Assembly: GCF_000982825.1 (NCBI RefSeq)
Contig: NZ_CP011047.1
Location: 558,001-622,000, forward strand
Source: Cronobacter sakazakii
Lineage (GTDB): Bacteria; Pseudomonadota; Gammaproteobacteria; Enterobacterales; Enterobacteriaceae
Direction: 5' to 3'
DNA: 64,000 nt
Positions within the stretch are counted from its first letter, which is position 1. Each line of letters starts with the position of its first letter. Of the stretch, positions 8,091 to 16,831 are shown piece after piece. The position numbers and the translations under genes are program-made. The notes under the pieces were generated by a model. It was not told the origin of the DNA, did not search any database, and worked only from the letters and a program-made list of their open reading frames with translations.

Positions 8091-9263
8091 TTAACGCTGA
8101 TAGACGATCTCGACACCTTCGTCGTCATCTTCGTCCCAGTCGTCGTCCCACTCTTCTTCGGCTTCCGCTTCCATCTCTTCGAGCTGCTGGCGATGATAGT
8201 CATCCCACATAAACTCGACTTTTTCAGGCTGCTTCGCTTCTTCTTCGTGAACCACAGGGTTTTCGATGATGAAATGCATCACGTCCCAGCAGAGATCTTT
8301 CACATTCATCTGGCTCGCGGCGGAGATCAGATAATATTTTTCTTCCCAGCCCAGCGCGTCAGCGATCGCTTTTGCTTTCGCTTCCGCTTCTTCACGGCTC
8401 AGCAGATCGATTTTATTAAAGACCAGCCAGCGCGGCTTAGAGGCCAGCTTTTCGCTGTACTTCTCAAGCTCGCCCACGATGATACGGGCATTTTCCGCCG
8501 GATCGGAGCCGTCGATCGGATCAAGATCGATCAGGTGCAGTAGCACGCGGCAACGCTCCAGGTGCTTAAGGAAGCGAATACCGAGGCCCGCGCCTTCCGC
8601 CGCGCCTTCAATAAGGCCCGGAATATCGGCAACCACGAAGCTTTTCTCGTTATCCATACGCACCACGCCAAGGCTTGGCACCAGCGTGGTAAATGGATAA
8701 TCCGCCACTTTCGGCTTCGCTGCGGAGACCGCGCGAATGAACGTGGATTTACCGGCGTTCGGCATCCCAAGCATACCAACGTCTGCCAGCAGCATCAGCT
8801 CTAATTGCAGATCGCGCTTCTCGCCCGGCGTACCCATGGTTTTCTGGCGCGGAGTACGGTTCACGGAAGATTTGAAGCGGGTGTTGCCAAGGCCGTGCCA
8901 GCCGCCCTTCGCAACCATCAGACGCTGACCGTGTTTGGTCATATCGCCCATCGTTTCGCCTGTACCCTGATCGATAACACGCGTACCGACCGGCACTTTG
9001 ATGGTCACATCTTTACCGCGTTTACCGGTGCAGTCGCGGCTCTGGCCGTTCTGACCGCGTTCGGCGCGGAAGGATTTCTCAAAGCGGTAATCGATAAGGG
9101 TATTGAGGTTTTCGTCGGCCTCAAGCCAGACATCGCCGCCGTCACCGCCGTCGCCGCCGTCAGGGCCGCCTTTCGGGATATATTTTTCACGACGGAAGCT
9201 TACGCAGCCGTTACCGCCGTCACCCGCCACGACCAGGATCGTAGCTTCATCAACAAACTTCAT
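8091..9263 (-). CDS. obgE: Obg-family GTPase ObgE/CgtA
   Basis: Essential GTPase bound to the 50S subunit, linked to ribosome assembly, ppGpp response and chromosome segregation. The glycine-rich Obg domain (about 1-159) contains the run of GGDGGDGGD turns. The G domain follows with G1 GMPNAGKST (about 166), G3 DIPGL and G4 NKID. A strongly acidic C-terminal tail ends it. The ATG at 9263 (MKFVDEA) behind GGAGAA gives 390 residues, the E. coli length; the longer frame to 9389 runs back into yhbE and is rejected. It is last in rplU-rpmA-yhbE-obgE. Confidence 0.97.
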   Translation of the reverse strand: MKFVDEATILVVAGDGGNGCVSFRREKYIPKGGPDGGDGGDGGDVWLEADENLNTLIDYRFEKSFRAERGQNGQSRDCTGKRGKDVTIKVPVGTRVIDQGTGETMGDMTKHGQRLMVAKGGWHGLGNTRFKSSVNRTPRQKTMGTPGEKRDLQLELMLLADVGMLGMPNAGKSTFIRAVSAAKPKVADYPFTTLVPSLGVVRMDNEKSFVVADIPGLIEGAAEGAGLGIRFLKHLERCRVLLHLIDLDPIDGSDPAENARIIVGELEKYSEKLASKPRWLVFNKIDLLSREEAEAKAKAIADALGWEEKYYLISAASQMNVKDLCWDVMHFIIENPVVHEEEAKQPEKVEFMWDDYHRQQLEEMEAEAEEEWDDDWDEDDDEGVEIVYQR

Positions 9264-9279
9264 TTTACTTCTCCGTAAT

Positions 9280-10245
9280 TCATTCGCCCGAGCGGGGGAT
9301 AACGCCAACCGCTTCGTTTTTGCGCCACCGTCCCCAAAGACGGTGACCAATGGCGGAATACATCGCACCCGCAACCACGACAAACGCACCGAGATAACCC
9401 AACAGGTTTAACATCGGTCTGGCGAAGAAATCGGGCCAGGCAACAGATAACACATCTGAAAATAACAAGGTAAACAGTGGGGTAAGCGTAATGATGGCGC
9501 TCACCTGCGCCGCCTGCCATCTCGCCATCGCCTCTGCCAGCGCGCCATACCCCACGAGAGTATTCAGGCCACAAAAGATAAGGCAGGCCAGTTGCCAGGA
9601 ACTGAGCTGAAACAGCACGCCAGGCTTCGCGAGCGGCAACAGCGCAATAGTACATAAAGTGTACAGCAAAAAGAGGATCTGTTGCGAGGCCAGACGGCGC
9701 AGCAGAACCTTTTGCGCCACGCCATAGCTAACCCACACCGTCGCCGCGCCAACCCCGAAGATCACACCCCAGGTGTAATCCGTCAGTCGCGTAAAGATCT
9801 CTATCAGGCTGGTATTGAAAAACATCACCAGCCCGCAAAGCAGCATTATTGCCCCGATGATCTGCGTGCCGCGCATCTTTTCCTTAAGGATCAGAACGCT
9901 TGCTACCATCATGCCAACCGGCGAAAGCTGGCCTATCACTTGCGAGGCCGTGGGGCTTAAATATTGCAGGGAGGAGCTGAAAAGAATGAAGTTGCCGAAA
10001 AGGCCGCCTGTCGCTATCGCCAGCAACACCAGCCAGCGCGGTTTGCGAAACAAGCCCATCGGCGGCAGTTTGCCTTTTATAGTCAGGATCAGCCCAAGTC
10101 CGATGCCCGCCATCAGAAAGCGGTAGAACACCACGGTGGGCGGCTCCATCACTTCCAGTACCTGCTTCATTGCAATTGGCAGCGCACCCCAGCACATTGC
10201 GGTCGTGAGCGCCAAAAGAATACCAATGCCGGCCTGCTGCTTCAT
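9280..10245 (-). CDS. yhbE: EamA/DMT-family inner-membrane transporter
   Basis: A 321-residue protein with about ten hydrophobic helices in two repeated EamA halves, typical of the drug/metabolite transporter superfamily (for example SPTASQVIGQLSPVGMMVAS in the first half). The substrate is unknown in any relative I can name. It lies between rpmA and obgE in the conserved order, 16 bases upstream of obgE. A terminator between rpmA and yhbE means part of its transcription may come from readthrough or a local promoter. Confidence 0.93.
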   Translation of the reverse strand: MKQQAGIGILLALTTAMCWGALPIAMKQVLEVMEPPTVVFYRFLMAGIGLGLILTIKGKLPPMGLFRKPRWLVLLAIATGGLFGNFILFSSSLQYLSPTASQVIGQLSPVGMMVASVLILKEKMRGTQIIGAIMLLCGLVMFFNTSLIEIFTRLTDYTWGVIFGVGAATVWVSYGVAQKVLLRRLASQQILFLLYTLCTIALLPLAKPGVLFQLSSWQLACLIFCGLNTLVGYGALAEAMARWQAAQVSAIITLTPLFTLLFSDVLSVAWPDFFARPMLNLLGYLGAFVVVAGAMYSAIGHRLWGRWRKNEAVGVIPRSGE

Positions 10246-10286
10246 GCCCGTTTTCCCTACAGAAAAAATTACCGGGTTTCCAATGT

Positions 10287-10315
10287 AAAAAGCCCCGCAA
10301 CAGGTGCGGGGCTTT
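10287..10315 (-). terminator. Terminator after rpmA
   Basis: On the minus strand AAAGCCCCGCACC pairs with GCGGGGCTTTTT, ending in a run of five T. It sits between rpmA and yhbE and probably ends most of the ribosomal protein transcript. Confidence 0.85.
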
Positions 10316-10340
10316 AATCCGTTACCGGACCGAGAAAACC

Positions 10341-10598
10341 TTACTCAGCAACGATGCTGATGTATTTACGGTTGTTCGGGCCTTTAACTTCAAATTTCAC
10401 TTTACCGTCTGCTTTAGCAAACAGAGTGTGGTCACGACCGCAACCTACGTTGTTACCAGCGTGGAATTTGGTGCCACGCTGACGAACGATGATGCTACCC
10501 GCCAGAACGGATTCGCCACCGAAACGCTTAACGCCCAGGCGTTTAGCTTCTGAATCGCGACCGTTACGTGTGGAGCCGCCAGCCTTTTTATGTGCCAT
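10341..10598 (-). CDS. rpmA: 50S ribosomal protein L27
   Basis: Component of the large subunit near the peptidyl transferase centre. The 85 residues open MAHKKAGGSTRNGRDSEAKR, the flexible N-terminal arm that reaches the P-site tRNA, and continue with the conserved GNNVGCGRDHTLFA. It starts 19 bases after rplU and shares its promoter. Confidence 0.98.
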   Translation of the reverse strand: MAHKKAGGSTRNGRDSEAKRLGVKRFGGESVLAGSIIVRQRGTKFHAGNNVGCGRDHTLFAKADGKVKFEVKGPNNRKYISIVAE

Positions 10599-10617
10599 TT
10601 AAATCTCTCCTCAGGTC

Positions 10618-10929
10618 TTAGGCGCTGATGCCAGTGATTTTCACATCAGTGAACCACTGACGGTGGCCCTGCTGCTTACGGTAGTGTTTACGACGACGAA
10701 ACTTAACGATTTTAACTTTCTCGCCACGACCGTGAGCAACAACTTCAGCTTTGATTACGCCGCCATCAACGAAAGGAACGCCGATTTTGACATCTTCACC
10801 GTTTGCGATCATCAGAACTTCAGCGAACTCAACAGTTTCGCCAGTTGCGATGTCCAGCTTTTCCAGGCGAACGGTCTGACCTTCGCTTACTCGGTGTTGT
10901 TTACCACCACTTTGGAAAACCGCGTACAT
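10618..10929 (-). CDS. rplU: 50S ribosomal protein L21
   Basis: Large-subunit protein that binds 23S rRNA. The 103 residues include the opening MYAVFQSGGKQHRVSEGQ and the basic C-terminal segment KFRRRKHYRKQQGHRQWFT. It is the first gene of the rplU-rpmA-yhbE-obgE unit, with a good sigma-70 promoter 70-100 bases upstream, and diverges from ispB. Confidence 0.98.
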   Translation of the reverse strand: MYAVFQSGGKQHRVSEGQTVRLEKLDIATGETVEFAEVLMIANGEDVKIGVPFVDGGVIKAEVVAHGRGEKVKIVKFRRRKHYRKQQGHRQWFTDVKITGISA

Positions 10930-11000
10930 ATAGAACTCCGCTTCCGCGCACGCCTTCTGCTTGATCAGAGTGCGCTATAAATATTCACAATAGGGCGCGA

Positions 11001-11029
11001 ATATTACGCAAATCGGGACGCTTTGACAA
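11001..11029 (-). promoter_or_regulatory. Sigma-70 promoter of rplU-rpmA
   Basis: On the minus strand TTGTCA (11029-11024) and TAATAT (11006-11001) are separated by exactly 17 bases. The predicted start lies near 10994, leaving a leader of about 65 bases. Confidence 0.7.
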
Positions 11030-11186
11030 GCCCGTTTGTTGTTCGGTGCGGAAAAAAAACACAACCGTGACGGCGGCGTTTATCTGCCGCGTTTTTCCGG
11101 TACAATCTGTACTACATTTAGAATCCACTATCCTTACCTTCTCCCTTACAGACTGTGGTAAACAGGACGATAGCCAGACTTTTGCG

Positions 11187-12158
11187 ATGAATTTAGAAAA
11201 AATTAATGAGTTAACCGCGCAAGATATGGCCGGTGTCAACGCGACCATCCTTGAACAGCTCAATTCCGACGTACAGCTTATCAATCAGCTGGGCTATTAC
11301 ATTGTCAGTGGCGGTGGTAAACGCATTCGCCCGATGATCGCGGTGCTCGCTGCGCGCGCGCTGGGTTATGAGGGGAAAGCGCATGTCACTATCGCTGCGC
11401 TCATTGAATTTATCCACACCGCTACGCTTTTGCATGACGATGTCGTGGATGAATCTGACATGCGTCGCGGCAAAGCGACGGCGAATGCCGCCTTCGGCAA
11501 CGCCGCCAGCGTTCTGGTGGGAGATTTTATTTACACCCGCGCGTTTCAGATGATGACAAGCCTCGGGTCGCTCAAAGTGCTTGAGGTGATGTCCGAGGCG
11601 GTCAACGTGATTGCGGAAGGCGAAGTGCTTCAGCTGATGAACGTGAACGATCCCGACATCACCGAAGAAAGCTACATGCGCGTGATTTACAGCAAAACCG
11701 CGCGGCTCTTTGAGGCGGCGGCGCAATGTTCCGGCATCCTGGCGGGTGCCAGCGAAGCGCAGGAGCGCGCGTTGCAGGATTACGGTCGCTACCTCGGCAC
11801 CGCGTTCCAGCTCATCGACGATCTTCTCGATTACAGTGCAGATGGCGAGCGCCTTGGTAAAAATGTCGGAGACGATCTCAACGAAGGCAAACCGACGCTT
11901 CCGCTGTTGCATGCGATGCATAACGGCACGCCTGCCCAGGCGCAGATGATCCGCGAGGCGATCGAACAAGGCAACGGGCGTCACCTGCTGGATCCGGTGC
12001 TGGAAACGATGGCAGCCTGCGGATCGCTGGAGTGGACGCGCGCGCGCGCCGAAGAAGAGGCGGATAAAGCCATCGCTGCACTTGAAATTCTCTCCCCTTC
12101 CCCGTGGCGCGATGCCCTGATTGCGCTGGCACATATGTCAGTACAGCGCGACCATTAA
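11187..12158 (+). CDS. ispB: Octaprenyl diphosphate synthase
   Basis: Extends farnesyl diphosphate with isopentenyl units to make the side chain of ubiquinone and menaquinone. Both aspartate-rich motifs are present: first LLHDDVVDESD (DDxxD, about 84-88) and second QLIDDLLDYSAD. The GGGKRIRP substrate loop is near residue 42. I start at the ATG at 11187 (MNLEKINELTAQDM), giving 323 residues as in E. coli; the frame continues upstream to 11046 through promoter sequence. It diverges from rplU. Confidence 0.97.
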   Translation: MNLEKINELTAQDMAGVNATILEQLNSDVQLINQLGYYIVSGGGKRIRPMIAVLAARALGYEGKAHVTIAALIEFIHTATLLHDDVVDESDMRRGKATANAAFGNAASVLVGDFIYTRAFQMMTSLGSLKVLEVMSEAVNVIAEGEVLQLMNVNDPDITEESYMRVIYSKTARLFEAAAQCSGILAGASEAQERALQDYGRYLGTAFQLIDDLLDYSADGERLGKNVGDDLNEGKPTLPLLHAMHNGTPAQAQMIREAIEQGNGRHLLDPVLETMAACGSLEWTRARAEEEADKAIAALEILSPSPWRDALIALAHMSVQRDH

Positions 12159-12161
12159 TCC

Positions 12162-12188
12162 TTTTCCGCGCCCGTTGGCGCGGAAAAA
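12162..12188 (+). terminator. Terminator after ispB
   Basis: TTTTCCGCGCC, loop CGTT, then GGCGCGGAAAAATT, immediately after the ispB stop. The remaining 270 bases to sfsB are AT-rich and hold its promoter region, with a TATAAA near 12396 as a possible -10. Confidence 0.75.
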
Positions 12189-12462
12189 TTCCCCGTTCAG
12201 CACATTTCCAAAAACGTTGTCAGTAAAGTTCCGGATAACGTTTTTCTCATCCCTTTCGCCTGTGGCGCTCTTTACGGATCGAACACGGATCGTTTTGCAA
12301 AGCCTTGATTACAGCTCTTACATTGCCTTTGTGGTCAGAAGCACACTTCTGAATACAATCAAAAGTAACTGGAACCTTTTAGAAAATTTTGTGTTATAAA
12401 TGATCAATCAGTTCCAAACGGAGCTGTACAGGGGGGTTTTACTGCCATAACAGGGAGAAATC

Positions 12463-12726
12463 ATGGAACGTAAGTTTATTGACTGGCATCCCGCCGATAT
12501 TGTCGCCGCGTTACGCAAAAAAGGGTCATCGCTGGCGGCGGAGTCCCGTAAAGCAGGCCTGAGTTCTTCAACGCTTGCCAACGCGCTGACGCGCCCGTGG
12601 CCGAGAGGCGAAAAGATTATTGCCGAGGCGTTGGGTACAGAGCCGTGGATCATCTGGCCATCACGCTACCACGATCCGATCACGCACGAATTCATCGATC
12701 GTTCGCAACTGATTCGTCATCGCTGA
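12463..12726 (+). CDS. sfsB: Ner/Nlp-like DNA-binding regulator SfsB
   Basis: A small (87-residue) helix-turn-helix protein of the phage Ner-like family. The HTH is visible in SLAAESRKAGLSSSTLANAL, followed by the typical RPWPRGEKIIAEALG and the WPSRY motif. In E. coli the homologue (Nlp, SfsB) influences maltose and sugar fermentation genes, but direct targets are poorly known. It stands alone between ispB and murA, convergent with murA. Confidence 0.93.
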   Translation: MERKFIDWHPADIVAALRKKGSSLAAESRKAGLSSSTLANALTRPWPRGEKIIAEALGTEPWIIWPSRYHDPITHEFIDRSQLIRHR

Positions 12727-12760
12727 CAGCACCTGCTGCGGAGCTTCACTTCCAGCCCAT

Positions 12761-12811
12761 AAAAAAAGCCTGCCGGGAGCGGCTGAGTATCAGCGTATCC
12801 CGACAGGCTTA
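12761..12811 (-). terminator. Terminator after murA
   Basis: On the minus strand AAGCCTGTCGGGA and TCCCGGCAGGCTT form a long stem around a loop of about 22 bases that can itself fold, then a run of seven T. It closes the murA transcript. Confidence 0.8.
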
Positions 12812-12839
12812 CTACAAGCGCTGTAATCGCGAAAAGGGC

Positions 12840-14099
12840 TTATTCGCCTTTTATACGCTCAATGTTAGCGCCCAGCGCACGCAGCTTATCTTCAATGCCT
12901 TCATAGCCGCGATCGATGTGATAGATGCGATCCACAACCGTTGTGCCTTCCGCAATGCAGCCCGCCAGCACCAGGCTTGCGGATGCGCGCAGGTCAGTCG
13001 CCATTACCTGCGCGCCGGAAAGTTTCTCAACGCCGTGGCAAATCACGGTATTGCTTTCGATTTCCGCATGCGCGCCCATACGGATAAGCTCCGGCACGTG
13101 CATAAAGCGGTTTTCAAAAATGGTTTCAGTGATAACGCCGGTGCCTTCCGCCACCAGGTTCAGCAGTGTGAACTGCGCCTGCATATCGGTCGGGAAAGCC
13201 GGATGCGGCGCGGTACGCACGTTCACCGCTTTGGGGCGTTTGCCGTGCATATCAAGGCTAATCCAGTCTTCGCCGGTTTCGATATCCGCGCCCGCTTCGC
13301 GCAGTTTCGCCAGTACGGCATCCAGCGTGTCAGGACGCGTGTTGCGGCACATCACTTTACCGCCGGAGATCGCAGCGGCGACCAGGAATGTCCCGGTCTC
13401 GATACGGTCCGGCAGAACGCGGTAAACGCCGCCACCGAGACGCTCGACGCCTTCAATGGTGATTTTATCGGTGCCCTGACCGGTGATTTTCGCACCGAGG
13501 GTGTTGAGGAAATTCGCGGTATCGACAATTTCCGGCTCGCGCGCGGCGTTCTCAATAACCGTGGTGCCTTCAGCAAGCGTCGCGGCAGACATGATAGTCA
13601 CGGTCGCACCAACGCTCACTTTATCCATCACGATATGCGCGCCTTTCAGGCGGCCCTGCACAGAGGCTTTAACGTAGCCCTCTTCCAGTTTAATTTCGGC
13701 ACCCAGTTGCTCAAGACCGGTAATGTGTAAATCGACCGGACGCGCGCCGATAGCGCAGCCACCCGGCAGCGACACCTGGCCCTGACCGAAACGCGCGACC
13801 AGCGGGCCCAGCGCCCAGATGGAGGCGCGCATGGTTTTCACCAGTTCATACGGCGCGCAGAAGATATTGACCTGGCTTGCATCGATCCAGACGGAGCCGT
13901 TACGCTCCACTTTGGTCCCGAGCTGGCTCAGCAGCTTCATGGTGGTGTCGATATCTTTAAGCTTCGGTACGTTTTGAATTTCTACAGGCTCTTCAGCCAG
14001 CAGGGCGGCGAAAAGGATCGGCAGGGCCGCGTTTTTCGCGCCCGAGATCGTCACTTCGCCAGAAAGGCGGCCTGGCCCCTGCACACGGAATTTATCCAT
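12840..14099 (-). CDS. murA: UDP-N-acetylglucosamine 1-carboxyvinyltransferase
   Basis: First committed step of peptidoglycan synthesis: transfers enolpyruvate from PEP to UDP-GlcNAc in the cytoplasm; target of fosfomycin. The 419 residues match the family. Catalytic C115 lies in LPGGCAIGARP, and K22 is in GAKNAALP, so the protein should be fosfomycin-sensitive by this criterion. It follows ibaG by 52 bases on the same strand. Confidence 0.98.
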   Translation of the reverse strand: MDKFRVQGPGRLSGEVTISGAKNAALPILFAALLAEEPVEIQNVPKLKDIDTTMKLLSQLGTKVERNGSVWIDASQVNIFCAPYELVKTMRASIWALGPLVARFGQGQVSLPGGCAIGARPVDLHITGLEQLGAEIKLEEGYVKASVQGRLKGAHIVMDKVSVGATVTIMSAATLAEGTTVIENAAREPEIVDTANFLNTLGAKITGQGTDKITIEGVERLGGGVYRVLPDRIETGTFLVAAAISGGKVMCRNTRPDTLDAVLAKLREAGADIETGEDWISLDMHGKRPKAVNVRTAPHPAFPTDMQAQFTLLNLVAEGTGVITETIFENRFMHVPELIRMGAHAEIESNTVICHGVEKLSGAQVMATDLRASASLVLAGCIAEGTTVVDRIYHIDRGYEGIEDKLRALGANIERIKGE

Positions 14100-14151
14100 C
14101 AGAACTGTTCTCTGTTATTCAATCAATTGCTGTCGGCGCGACGCCCACAGC

Positions 14152-14409
14152 TCAAAAACCGTTGAGTTTGCGCTCGCGCTCCCATTCCTGGGGCGTAAAC
14201 GTCTTGATGGAGACCGCATGAATGCGGTTATCGGCGATGAACTCCATCAGCGGGCCATAGACCGCCTGCTGTTTCTTCACGCGGCTCATCTCGCCAAACA
14301 GCTCACCCACAGCAATGACCTGAAAGTGGCTGCCATCGCCGGAGGAGACGTGGACTTCCTGGAGAGGCAGTGCGTTCATCAGCACCGTCTGAATTTCATG
14401 ATTTTCCAT
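14152..14409 (-). CDS. ibaG: BolA-family acid stress protein IbaG
   Basis: An 85-residue BolA-fold protein, one residue longer than in E. coli. The family core is VSSGDGSHFQVIAVGELFGE and the signature HAVSIKTFTPQEW. BolA proteins bind monothiol glutaredoxins and [2Fe-2S] clusters; in E. coli ibaG is induced by acid. It is separated from mlaB by a terminator and runs into murA, so it is probably transcribed with murA. Confidence 0.95.
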   Translation of the reverse strand: MENHEIQTVLMNALPLQEVHVSSGDGSHFQVIAVGELFGEMSRVKKQQAVYGPLMEFIADNRIHAVSIKTFTPQEWERERKLNGF

Positions 14410-14478
14410 GGGCTTTATTCATTATTCAGTGAAAACAGCCCAACATCTTAGAGCAAAGTGGCGCTGTCTTAAACAAGC

Positions 14479-14512
14479 AAAAAAGCCCCGCCAGAGACAT
14501 GGACGGGGCTTC
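14479..14512 (-). terminator. Terminator after mlaB
   Basis: On the minus strand AAGCCCCGTCC and GGCGGGGCTTTTTT flank a short loop. It closes mlaFEDCB and separates it from ibaG-murA. Confidence 0.85.
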
Positions 14513-14533
14513 ATCAGTAACGTGCTGAAAATA

Positions 14534-14836
14534 TTAGCCTGTCGTGATCGGCAGAAGGTTTTCAGGCAGGTTATAAAGTTTTGCAAGCGTGGTCAGATTC
14601 TCGCTCATTCCTTCAAGCGTCACGCCGCGTCCACCCGCCTGCGTCAGCGCGACCAGATGCACCAGCAGCGCCAGCCCGGCGGTGTCGACACGCTCAAGAC
14701 CGCTGAGATCGATTCGCTGCAATCCGTCCGTGATGGACTGCCGTTGTTCCCACAGCGGCGTCAGCGTTTCGCGATCCAGCGTGCCGTTTAAGCGCAACTG
14801 CGCTTCCTGGCGCTCCCAGTGCAGTTCCGCGGACAT
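14534..14836 (-). CDS. mlaB: STAS-domain subunit of the Mla ABC transporter
   Basis: Cytoplasmic STAS-domain protein that binds MlaF and stabilises the MlaFEDB inner-membrane complex. The 100 residues include IDLSGLERVDTAGLALLVHL, the STAS helix region with the conserved threonine. The start ATG at 14836 overlaps the mlaC stop (TAATG); a longer frame into mlaC is rejected. It is the last gene of the operon. Confidence 0.95.
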   Translation of the reverse strand: MSAELHWERQEAQLRLNGTLDRETLTPLWEQRQSITDGLQRIDLSGLERVDTAGLALLVHLVALTQAGGRGVTLEGMSENLTTLAKLYNLPENLLPITTG

Positions 14837-15471
14837 TACTGTTTCTGATCCAGCGTAATCGGCTGACGAGCAATAGATTTCAGCTGTTCGGTCAGGCCGT
14901 CGATGCCTTTCTGGCGCAGCAGATCGCTCCACTCGTTCTGTTTGGTCGTAATCATGCTCACGCCTTCCGCGATCATGTCATACGCCTGCCAGTTACCGGT
15001 CTGGCTGTTTTTACGCCACTGGAAATCCAGACGTACCGGCGGACGGCCATTCGGGTCGACGATGGTAACGCGAATCGGAATGATATTGGCGTCGCCCAGC
15101 GGCTGCTCCGGCGCAATCTGATAAGTCTGGCCGTGATACATCGCCAGCGCCTGACCGTATGCCTGTTTCAGGTATTCGCGAAACGCGGCGAAATAGGCTT
15201 CACGCTGCGCAGGCGTCGCTTCTTTGTAATAGCGGCCCAGCACCAGCGCGCCCGCGTATTTCACCTGAACATACGGCAGCAGTTCCTGATCGACGATATC
15301 GCGCAGGTGGTTCGGGTTCTGACGGATTTGCGGCTGTTCGTTTTTCAGGCGATCAAACGTTTTCTTTGCCGCCTCGTTCATCAGCTTATACGGGTTGGAT
15401 TGATCCGCCGCGGTAGCCGTAGCAAGCGGCGCAATCACCAGCATGGCGACCATTAAAAGACGTTTAAACAT
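14836..15471 (-). CDS. mlaC: Periplasmic phospholipid-binding protein MlaC
   Basis: Soluble carrier that shuttles phospholipid between the outer-membrane MlaA complex and the inner-membrane MlaFEDB. The signal peptide is clear (MFKRLLMVAMLVIAPLATAT, cleaved near ATA). The body holds the Ttg2/MlaC family features, including LPYVQVKYAGALVLGRYYK. Length 211 is as in E. coli. It lies between mlaD and mlaB in the standard order. Confidence 0.97.
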   Translation of the reverse strand: MFKRLLMVAMLVIAPLATATAADQSNPYKLMNEAAKKTFDRLKNEQPQIRQNPNHLRDIVDQELLPYVQVKYAGALVLGRYYKEATPAQREAYFAAFREYLKQAYGQALAMYHGQTYQIAPEQPLGDANIIPIRVTIVDPNGRPPVRLDFQWRKNSQTGNWQAYDMIAEGVSMITTKQNEWSDLLRQKGIDGLTEQLKSIARQPITLDQKQ

Positions 15472-15486
15472 ATCCGTTTCTCCTGA

Positions 15487-16038
15487 TTAGTTCGTCGCGC
15501 CGGCAGGCGGCGTCACGTTATCCGGTTGGGCAGCAGAGCCCTGCTCGCCGCCCTCTTTCTGGTTGTCGCCGCTGTTGCTCTTATAGAGGAACTGGCCAAT
15601 CAGATCTTCAAGCACCATGGCAGATTTCGTGTCCTGAATGGTGCCTCCATCTTTAAGGATAGTGGTTCCCAGCTCAGGATCTTCAAAACCAACGTTCAGC
15701 GCCAGATATTGCTCCCCCAGCAGGCCGGAAGTCCGAATCGCCAGCGAGCTGGTATCGGGAATATGATCGTAGCGCTGTTCGATATCCATCGCGACGCGCG
15801 GCAGGTAGGTTTTCGGATCCAGCGTAATGTCAGAAACGCGGCCAATCACCACGCCGCCAATGCGCACCGGCGAGTGCGGTTTCAGGCCGCCGATATTATC
15901 AAAGGTGGCGTAAAGCCGGTATGTCGGTTCAGCCCGCAGCGAAGTGACATCCGCCACTTTCAGACAAATGAACAGCGCGGCCAACAGCGCCACCAGCATG
16001 AAAGCGCCAACCCAAATCTCAAATTTCTTCGTTTGCAT
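15487..16038 (-). CDS. mlaD: MCE-domain lipid transport protein MlaD
   Basis: Hexameric inner-membrane anchored protein whose central pore passes phospholipid. One N-terminal membrane segment (about 8-25) is followed by the MCE domain with GGLKPHSPVRIGGVVIGRV. The C-terminal tail is polar and rich in Q, G and A. Length 183 matches E. coli. It starts 3 bases after the mlaE stop. Confidence 0.97.
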   Translation of the reverse strand: MQTKKFEIWVGAFMLVALLAALFICLKVADVTSLRAEPTYRLYATFDNIGGLKPHSPVRIGGVVIGRVSDITLDPKTYLPRVAMDIEQRYDHIPDTSSLAIRTSGLLGEQYLALNVGFEDPELGTTILKDGGTIQDTKSAMVLEDLIGQFLYKSNSGDNQKEGGEQGSAAQPDNVTPPAGATN

Positions 16039-16041
16039 GCG

Positions 16042-16824
16042 TTAGTTCCCAAACATCAATGCGGTAAGCACAAAATCAAGGCCAAGCACGGCCAGTGAAG
16101 CGTGCACAACGGTACGTGTAGTTGCCCGGCTGATCCCGGCCGACGTCGGGATCGCGTCGTAACCGTTAAAGAGCGCAATCCAGGTCACCGTGATGGCAAA
16201 CACCACGCTTTTAATCAAACAGTTAATCAGATCCATACGCCAGTCGACGGCGTCCTGCATGGCGGACCAGAAAAACCCGGCATCAATGCCTTTCCAGTTT
16301 ACGCCGACGAGAGAACCGCCCCAGACGCCCACCGCCACGAAAATTACCGTCAGCAGCGGCAGCGAGATAACGCCCGCCCAGAAGCGCGGCGAAATCACGC
16401 GGCGCAGCGGGTCGACCGCCATCATCTCCATGCTGGAAAGCTGCTCGGTCGCTTTCATCAGCCCAATTTCCGCGGTCAACGCCGAACCGGCGCGGCCTGC
16501 GAACAGTAGCGCGGCGACAACCGGTCCCAGCTCGCGCAGCAGTGACAGCGCCACCAGCATGCCGAGACTCGTTTCCGCACTGTAGGTGGTCAGCACCAGA
16601 TACCCCTGCAGGCCCAGCACCATACCGATAAACAGCCCCGAGACGATGATGATAATCATCGACAGGACGCCCACGTTATAGAGCTGGCGCACCAGCAGCG
16701 GGCCGTGTTTGCGAAATTCCGGCTTGCCGACGATGGCATTGAATAGCATCAACCCGGCGCGGCCGAAGGAGGCGCTGAATTTAAGCCCGCGTTGCCCCAT
16801 CGACGCCAGTAAATTTAACAGCAT
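16042..16824 (-). CDS. mlaE: ABC transporter permease MlaE
   Basis: Permease of the Mla phospholipid transporter. The 260 residues form about five or six membrane helices. The family's conserved cytoplasmic segment is ALTAEIGLMKATEQLSSMEM, the coupling region contacting MlaF. It lies 7 bases after mlaF. Confidence 0.97.
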   Translation of the reverse strand: MLLNLLASMGQRGLKFSASFGRAGLMLFNAIVGKPEFRKHGPLLVRQLYNVGVLSMIIIIVSGLFIGMVLGLQGYLVLTTYSAETSLGMLVALSLLRELGPVVAALLFAGRAGSALTAEIGLMKATEQLSSMEMMAVDPLRRVISPRFWAGVISLPLLTVIFVAVGVWGGSLVGVNWKGIDAGFFWSAMQDAVDWRMDLINCLIKSVVFAITVTWIALFNGYDAIPTSAGISRATTRTVVHASLAVLGLDFVLTALMFGN

Positions 16825-16831
16825 GAGCAGA

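Noticed and set aside
9264..9389. N-terminal extension of obgE
   Set aside because: It overlaps yhbE; the MKFVDEA start has a good ribosome site and gives the family length.
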